Assembly: GCF_011320225.1 (NCBI RefSeq)
Contig: NZ_JAAOEN010000002.1
Location: 124,001 to 188,000 of the forward strand
Origin: Phytoactinopolyspora limicola
Lineage (GTDB): Bacteria; Actinomycetota; Actinomycetes; Jiangellales; Jiangellaceae
Direction: 5' to 3'
Length of the DNA stretch: 64,000 nt
Below are positions 59,192 to 64,000 of the stretch, piece after piece (the first letter of the stretch is position 1; every line of letters starts with the position of its first letter). Position numbers and translations under genes: made by a program. The notes beneath the pieces are model-generated. The model saw nothing but the letters and a program-made list of their open reading frames with translations, made no database searches and was not told the origin of the DNA.

Positions 59192-61545
59192 GGGAACGGG
59201 CCACGGTGGCCTATCCGGCCCAGCTGGCCGGCCGGCTGGGCCGGATAGGCCAGCGCTTCGAGGTCTACGGCTCGGTCCAAGGTGTTGGCTTCCGGCCGCA
59301 CGTGGTGCGGTTGGCACGAGAGCTCGGCCTGGACGGCTGGGTACACAACGCTGGGGGGTTAGTCGTGATCGAAGCCGCTGGAAACCCGGCGGCTCTCTCG
59401 ACGCTGCTCCGACAGCTCACCGCCGACGCACCTCCCAACGCCGCGGTCAGCCGGGTCGACGTGTCCCACCTCGACCACGCGACGGCGACCACGCTCCAGG
59501 GGCGCGGATTCCACGTCGTGGGCAGCATCGCTCGGGCCGGACCGCACGAATTCCCACCGGATCTCGCCACGTGTGACGCGTGCCTGCGGGAGTTGTTCGA
59601 CCCATCCGACCGCCGCTACCGGTACCCCTTCGTCAACTGCACGGCCTGCGGCCCGCGGGCGACGATCATCACCGAGCTGCCCTACGATCGCGACCGCACC
59701 ACCATGGCTCCGTTCGAGCTCTGCGCCGAATGCACCGCGGAGTACACCGACGAGACAGACCGCCGGTTCCATGCCGAGCCCGTGGCGTGCCCCAAGTGTG
59801 GCCCGCGGCTGACGTGGGCCATCGGCGACCACGGAGACCGGGTGCTCGGTGACGCCGCGCTGATGGCCGCGGCCGCCGCGATCGACGACGGCGCGATCGT
59901 CGCCGTCAAGGGGTTGGGCGGCTATCAGCTGGTATGCGACGCCACCCAAGCAGCCACCGTGCAGGCCTTGCGAGGACGTAAAGGTCGGCCCGAGAAACCA
60001 CTCGCCGTGATGGTCCGCGACGTCACCTCCGCCCGATCGATCGCCCACCTCGACACCGCCGACGAGAAGCTGCTCGTGTCCACTGCCCGGCCCATCGTGC
60101 TCGTGACATCGGCGTCAGCCACCACGCTGGCTCCTGGTGTGCACCCCGGCACCCACCAGGTCGGGGTGTTCCTGCCGTACACCCCGGTGCATCATCTACT
60201 CCTGCACGAGCTGGCCCGCCCACTCGTCGTCACCAGCGGCAACCGCAGCGACGAGCCGATCGCGATCGACGATGCCGACGCGTTGGCTCGGCTCAGCGGG
60301 CTGGCAGACGGCTTCCTGACCCACAACCGGCAGATTCGAGCCCGGTACGACGACTCGGTGACGAGAACCATCACCGGACGGCCAGCGCTGGTCCGCCGCG
60401 CACGCGGATACGCACCGTCGTCGATGCGTCTGCCACATCCGACGCCACAACCCCTGCTGGCCACCGGCGCCCAACAGAAACACACGTTCACCGTGGCCGA
60501 CGGCGATCGTGCGGTACTCAGCCCCCATGTCGGCGACCTCTCGGACCACGACACGTTCGCCGCCTTCGAGGACACCCTGGCGCACCTCTCCCGGCTCGTC
60601 GCGATCCGGCCGACCGTGATTGCCCACGACCTTCATCCTGGCTACCTGTCGACGCAGTACGCCCAGAGGTGGCCGGCCCACCGTCGCATCGGCGTCCAGC
60701 ATCATCACGCCCACGTCGCCTCGTGCGCCGCCGAACACGGCGTCACCGGCCCGTTCCTGGGCGTCGCCTACGACGGCCTCGGCTGGGGCGACGACGGCAC
60801 GTTCTGGGGCGGGGAGCTCCTGGTGGCCGACCTCACCGGCTATCGGCGCGTGGGCCGCTTCGCCCGGGCCCCGTTGCCCGGCGGGGAGGCGGCCATCCGG
60901 CGCCCGGCCCGGATGGCGCTGGGCTATCTGTTCGGTGGGGAGAAGCTCGGCGGGGTAGCCGTCGAGCCGGGTTCGGTCCAGGCGTTCACCGACCGGCTTC
61001 CTCGACGCGAGGTCGACACGGTGCGGCGCATGGTGGAGCGCGGCGTCAACTGCCCGCCGGCGTCCAGCGCCGGACGCCTGTTCGATGCCGTCTCCAGCCT
61101 GCTCGGACTGTGCGACGACGCCACGTACGAAGGCGCGGCCGCGGTGGCCCTTGAGTCGGTGGCCGGCGATATCACCGCGGACTCGCTGCCGTGGCGGCTC
61201 AGCCGGTCCGGTGGGCTGTTGGTGTACGACCCTGGCCCCACCATCGCGGCGGTCCTCGACGGAGTCGCGAACCGAACACCACGGGCCCATCTGGCTGCCG
61301 CGTTCCACACCACCATTGTCGAGGTGACCGTCGCCATGTGCGTCGACGCCGGACACTCGACCGGCCTGCGCGCGGTCTGCCTGTCCGGCGGGGTGTTGCA
61401 GAACCGGCGGCTGGCCAGCGTGTTGCTCGACCAGCTCCGGCACCAGGGTTTCACCGTCTACCTGAATGAACACGTGCCGGCCAACGATGGCGGGGTCAGC
61501 TACGGGCAGGCGGCCATCGCCGCCGCCCGCATGGGAGGTGCATGA
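59188..61545 (+). CDS. hypF: Carbamoyltransferase HypF
   Basis: A protein of 785 residues. N-terminal acylphosphatase domain (GSVQGVGFRPHVVRLARELG; residues 25-110), two CxxC...CxxC zinc fingers (CDACLRELF, CTACGPRATII, CAECTAEY, CPKCGPRLTW), a YrdC-like domain (VKGLGGYQLVCDATQAAT; RGRKGRPEKPLAVM) and a Kae1-like C-terminal domain (VQHHHAHVASCAAEHGV; CLSGGVLQNRRLA). It transfers carbamoyl from carbamoyl phosphate towards HypE for the cyanide ligands of NiFe hydrogenase. The ATGA overlap couples it to the DUF1876 gene. Codons 7-22 lie in an 18-base-arm palindrome. Confidence 0.95.
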   Translation: MRERATVAYPAQLAGRLGRIGQRFEVYGSVQGVGFRPHVVRLARELGLDGWVHNAGGLVVIEAAGNPAALSTLLRQLTADAPPNAAVSRVDVSHLDHATATTLQGRGFHVVGSIARAGPHEFPPDLATCDACLRELFDPSDRRYRYPFVNCTACGPRATIITELPYDRDRTTMAPFELCAECTAEYTDETDRRFHAEPVACPKCGPRLTWAIGDHGDRVLGDAALMAAAAAIDDGAIVAVKGLGGYQLVCDATQAATVQALRGRKGRPEKPLAVMVRDVTSARSIAHLDTADEKLLVSTARPIVLVTSASATTLAPGVHPGTHQVGVFLPYTPVHHLLLHELARPLVVTSGNRSDEPIAIDDADALARLSGLADGFLTHNRQIRARYDDSVTRTITGRPALVRRARGYAPSSMRLPHPTPQPLLATGAQQKHTFTVADGDRAVLSPHVGDLSDHDTFAAFEDTLAHLSRLVAIRPTVIAHDLHPGYLSTQYAQRWPAHRRIGVQHHHAHVASCAAEHGVTGPFLGVAYDGLGWGDDGTFWGGELLVADLTGYRRVGRFARAPLPGGEAAIRRPARMALGYLFGGEKLGGVAVEPGSVQAFTDRLPRREVDTVRRMVERGVNCPPASSAGRLFDAVSSLLGLCDDATYEGAAAVALESVAGDITADSLPWRLSRSGGLLVYDPGPTIAAVLDGVANRTPRAHLAAAFHTTIVEVTVAMCVDAGHSTGLRAVCLSGGVLQNRRLASVLLDQLRHQGFTVYLNEHVPANDGGVSYGQAAIAAARMGGA
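59207..59252. repeat. 18-base inverted repeat in the 5' end of hypF
   Basis: TGGCCTATCCGGCCCAGC (59207-59224) and its complement (59235-59252) flank ten central GC-rich bases. A stable hairpin beginning 19 bases after the hypF ATG could slow translation or processing at the DUF1876-hypF junction. Confidence 0.7.
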
Positions 61546-61549
61546 CCTC

Positions 61550-61822
61550 ATGTGTCTCGGCATACCAGGTCGGATCGTGGCGGTCGGCGAGGAGAACGGG
61601 CTCGCCATGGGAACCGTCGACTTCGGCGGCATCCACAAGGACGTGTGCCTGGCCTACGTGCCCGAGGTGGGTATCGGTGACTACGTCATCGTGCACGTGG
61701 GCTTCGCCATCACGCAGGTGGACGAGATGGAGGCGGCCCGCACGCTCGAGGTGCTGCGGGCCATGGAAGGCGCGGTGGAAGGCGAGCTGGGCCAGCCGCT
61801 GCCGGCACGGAGCCACCCGTGA
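61550..61822 (+). CDS. hypC: Hydrogenase maturation chaperone HypC
   Basis: A protein of 90 residues beginning [12 protein letters not shown], with the invariant Cys2 that binds the Fe(CN)2CO precursor, and [20 protein letters not shown]. It escorts iron from HypD to the hydrogenase large subunit. The start lies 5 bases after the hypF stop, and its stop overlaps the hypD GTG. Confidence 0.95.
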   Translation: MCLGIPGRIVAVGEENGLAMGTVDFGGIHKDVCLAYVPEVGIGDYVIVHVGFAITQVDEMEAARTLEVLRAMEGAVEGELGQPLPARSHP

Positions 61823-62907
61823 AGTACCTCGACGAGTACCGTGACCCGGCCGTCGCCCGGACGCTGCTGCACCAGTTGACCCAGGTCGCCACCACGCCGT
61901 GGGCGCTCATGGAGGTGTGTGGTGGTCAGACACATACCCTGGTCCGCCAGGGCATCGACGAGTTGCTCCCCGCCGGTATCCGGATGATCCATGGGCCTGG
62001 CTGTCCCGTCTGCGTGACGCCGCTGGAACTGATCGACAAGGCCCTCGCCATCGCCGCCCGACCGGAGGTGACCTTCGTCAGCTTCGGTGACATGCTCCGC
62101 GTCCCCGGTACCAGCACCGACCTGCTGGCGTTGAAGGCCAGGGGCGCCGACGTCCGGGTCGTGTACTCCCCCATGGACGCCGTCCGGCTGGCCGCGGCCA
62201 GGCCAGACCGGCAGGTTGTGTTCTTCGCGGTCGGGTTCGAGACCACCGCCCCGGCGAACGCGATGGCCGTCCTTCATGCCGCGGCTCTGGAGTTGCCCAA
62301 CTTCAGCATGCTGGTCAGCCACGTGCTCGTGCCACCGGCGATCACCGCCATCCTGGACGCACCCGACTGTGAGGTCCAGGGATTCCTGGCCGCCGGTCAT
62401 GTCTGCGCGGTGATGGGCTGGACGGAGTACGAGCCCATCGCCGAGCGCTACCGCGTGCCGATCGTCGTGACCGGCTTCGAGCCGCTCGACCTGCTCGAGG
62501 GGATCCTGATGGCGGTCCGCCAGCTCGAAGCCGGCCGGGCCGAGGTGGAGAACCAATATGCCCGGGCCGTCTATCGCGACGGGAACACCGCCGCCCGGGA
62601 CGCCATCCAACGCGTCTTCCACGTCACCGACCGCACGTGGCGCGGCATCGGCGCCATTCCCACGAGCGGGCTGGCCTTGGCCGCCGAATTCACGGACTAC
62701 GACGCCGAGCGACGCTTCGGGGTCGGCGCAATTCACGCCGTCGAGCACCCAGAGTGCATCGCTGGCGCGATCCTTACTGGCTCGCGGGTGCCTACCGACT
62801 GCGCCGCCTATGGCACCCGGTGTACTCCCCGCACCCCGCTGGGTGCGCCGATGGTCTCGACCGAGGGCACCTGCGCGGCCTTCTTCAGCGCTGGGAGGAC
62901 ACGATGA
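61819..62907 (+). CDS. hypD: Hydrogenase iron-cyanide maturation protein HypD
   Basis: A protein of 362 residues. Conserved motifs [32 protein letters not shown] (thiol pair and Fe site), [10 protein letters not shown] and the C-terminal cluster-binding cysteines in the region [12 protein letters not shown]...[10 protein letters not shown]. It assembles the Fe(CN)2CO group with HypC and HypE. GTG start overlapping the hypC stop (GTGA). Confidence 0.95.
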   Translation: MKYLDEYRDPAVARTLLHQLTQVATTPWALMEVCGGQTHTLVRQGIDELLPAGIRMIHGPGCPVCVTPLELIDKALAIAARPEVTFVSFGDMLRVPGTSTDLLALKARGADVRVVYSPMDAVRLAAARPDRQVVFFAVGFETTAPANAMAVLHAAALELPNFSMLVSHVLVPPAITAILDAPDCEVQGFLAAGHVCAVMGWTEYEPIAERYRVPIVVTGFEPLDLLEGILMAVRQLEAGRAEVENQYARAVYRDGNTAARDAIQRVFHVTDRTWRGIGAIPTSGLALAAEFTDYDAERRFGVGAIHAVEHPECIAGAILTGSRVPTDCAAYGTRCTPRTPLGAPMVSTEGTCAAFFSAGRTR

Positions 62908-63974
62908 GCATCGACGAGACGGTAGATCCGGCCCAGGCGGTGTGCCCGGTGCCACGTGCCGAGGACGAGCGGGTGCTGCTCGGGCATGGCTCCGGTGGGC
63001 AACTATCGGCGTCGCTGATCCGAGAGGTCATCGTTCCGGAGCTAGGCCGGGCGACACCACCTGGGCCGTTGGAGGACGCGGCGCTGCTGCCCATCGGGGG
63101 CGTGGAGCTGGTGATCAGCACCGACTCGTTCGTCGTCAACCCCTTGTTCTTCCCGGGCGGCGACATCGGCACGTTAGCCGTACATGGCACCATCAACGAC
63201 GTCGCGATGCGCGGTGGTGCCCCAGCGGCGCTGGCGCTGGCGTTCATCATCGAGGAGGGGCTACCGCTGGACGATCTACGGCGCGTCGCCCGCTCGGTCG
63301 GCCAAGCCGCCAGCGCGGCCGGGGTGCCCGTCGTCACCGGCGACTCGAAGGTGGTCAACCGTGGAGCCGCCGACGGGATCTTCATCACGACCACCGGCAT
63401 CGGCCGGCGAATGCCCGGGGCCGCGCTGTCGGCGGCGGCGCCTCGCCCGGGAGACGTCATCATGCTCTCCGGTCCCATCGGATCTCATGGCGTCACCGTC
63501 CTGAGCGCACGGGAGGGCCTGGGCTTCGACGGGGATGTGACCTCGGACAGTCAAGCGCTGCACCGGCTGGTACGGGCCATGGTGGACGCGGCGGGTCCCG
63601 CGATCCACACCCTCCGGGACCCGACCAGGGGCGGGCTGGCGTCCGCCCTGAACGAGATCGCCCAGGCCGCCGAGGTGGGCGTAGTGATCGACGATGGGTT
63701 GATCCCGGTATCTCCGGCGGTAGCGGCCGCCTGCGAGATGCTGGGTTTGGATCCACTGCACGTCGCCAACGAGGGGTGCCTGGTCGCGTTCGTCGCACCG
63801 GACGCAGCCGACGACGTCCTCGTCGCCATGCGGGCCCGCCCCGAAGGCGCCGCGGCGGTGCGGATCGGCGAGGTGGTTGCCGAACATCCCGGACGGGTCA
63901 CCGCCCGCACCCTCGTCGGTGCCCGGCGGATCGTCGACATGCTGGTCGGTGAGCAACTCCCCCGCATCTGCTAA
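62904..63974 (+). CDS. hypE: Hydrogenase expression/formation protein HypE
   Basis: A protein of 356 residues of the PurM/AIR-synthase fold: [49 protein letters not shown] and VTGDSKVV. The C-terminus PRIC ends with the Cys that is carbamoylated by HypF and dehydrated to thiocyanate. ATG overlaps the hypD stop. It is the last gene of the hyp operon: three bases after its stop the dyad element E4 begins. HypA/HypB and the hydrogenase structural genes are not in the window. Confidence 0.95.
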   Translation: MSIDETVDPAQAVCPVPRAEDERVLLGHGSGGQLSASLIREVIVPELGRATPPGPLEDAALLPIGGVELVISTDSFVVNPLFFPGGDIGTLAVHGTINDVAMRGGAPAALALAFIIEEGLPLDDLRRVARSVGQAASAAGVPVVTGDSKVVNRGAADGIFITTTGIGRRMPGAALSAAAPRPGDVIMLSGPIGSHGVTVLSAREGLGFDGDVTSDSQALHRLVRAMVDAAGPAIHTLRDPTRGGLASALNEIAQAAEVGVVIDDGLIPVSPAVAAACEMLGLDPLHVANEGCLVAFVAPDAADDVLVAMRARPEGAAAVRIGEVVAEHPGRVTARTLVGARRIVDMLVGEQLPRIC

Positions 63975-63977
63975 CCC

Positions 63978-64000
63978 GTTGTGCACCTGATCTCCGTTTC
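63978..64000. repeat. Start of a fourth dyad-symmetric element (E4)
   Basis: The last 23 bases begin GTTGTGCACCTGATCTCCGT, identical to the left end of E3 and E2, with GATC at 63989. Only the first site is visible. The distance from the hypE stop is three bases. Confidence 0.85.

Overview
The window is chromosomal DNA from a high-GC actinomycete. Evidence for this: G/C-rich third codon positions, GTG/TTG starts, F420-type luciferase-like oxidoreductases, a mycobacterial-style DosR/DevR hypoxia system, an SigE-type ECF sigma factor and LAL-type LuxR regulators. A member of the Jiangella/Nocardioides side of the Actinomycetota would fit, but the genus is inference. No rRNA, tRNA, CRISPR array, transposase or integrase was recognised.

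Layout. 1-6.5 kb: partial LLM oxidoreductase, Asp/Glu racemase, a lone radical-SAM-linked protein (DUF2344), a TetR-MFS efflux pair with two palindromic operators, and an amidase. 6.6-14.3 kb: a DAHP synthase under a classical attenuator (leader peptide containing WYWRF), quinone oxidoreductase, MpaB-type oxygenase, an ECF sigma factor overlapping a membrane-anchored acidic protein, two small phage-like genes and a zinc alcohol dehydrogenase. 14.3-34.1 kb: a polysaccharide/uronate utilisation locus with SDR, a DapA-like aldolase and a mandelate-racemase-like dehydratase on the minus strand, divergent from IclR regulator, sugar ABC transporter (two permeases and binding protein), secreted BNR-4/discoidin protein, secreted GH9-like hydrolase, a complete Opp/Dpp-type oligosaccharide transporter and a GH3 enzyme. 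The second binding protein has a TAG directly after its ATG. 34.1-45.9 kb: LLM oxidoreductase, cupredoxin lipoprotein, MBL hydrolase, LAL regulator, and an ABC-2 exporter/histidine kinase/response regulator/Nudix run. 45.9-64 kb: a hypoxia/dormancy island with DoxX, PPOX-like protein, universal stress proteins, CtpF-like P-type ATPase, DevR, DevS-like kinase, HAD phosphatase, PEP synthase, CBS-BON protein, an Rv1738-family protein and HypF-HypC-HypD-HypE for NiFe-hydrogenase maturation. DosR-like boxes lie at 47141 and 58792.

The most unusual signal is a family of large dyad-symmetric intergenic elements (1810-2427, 11853-12311, 26204-26743, and the first 23 bases of a fourth at 63978). Each complete copy carries twelve CTGATC/GATCAG sites in the same mirrored order (F F R F R F | R F R F R R) and nearly the same spacing, around a central loop that differs completely in sequence and length. 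Three of the four begin 3-31 bases after a stop codon. I do not recognise the family.

Genes appear organised in tight operons with 4-base ATGA/GTGA overlaps (IclR-permease-permease; DppC-like to ATPases; ABC exporter; USP-CtpF-DevR; Rv1738-like-HypF; HypC-D-E). Convergent gene pairs are separated by long perfect hairpins (8044, 45811, 51828).
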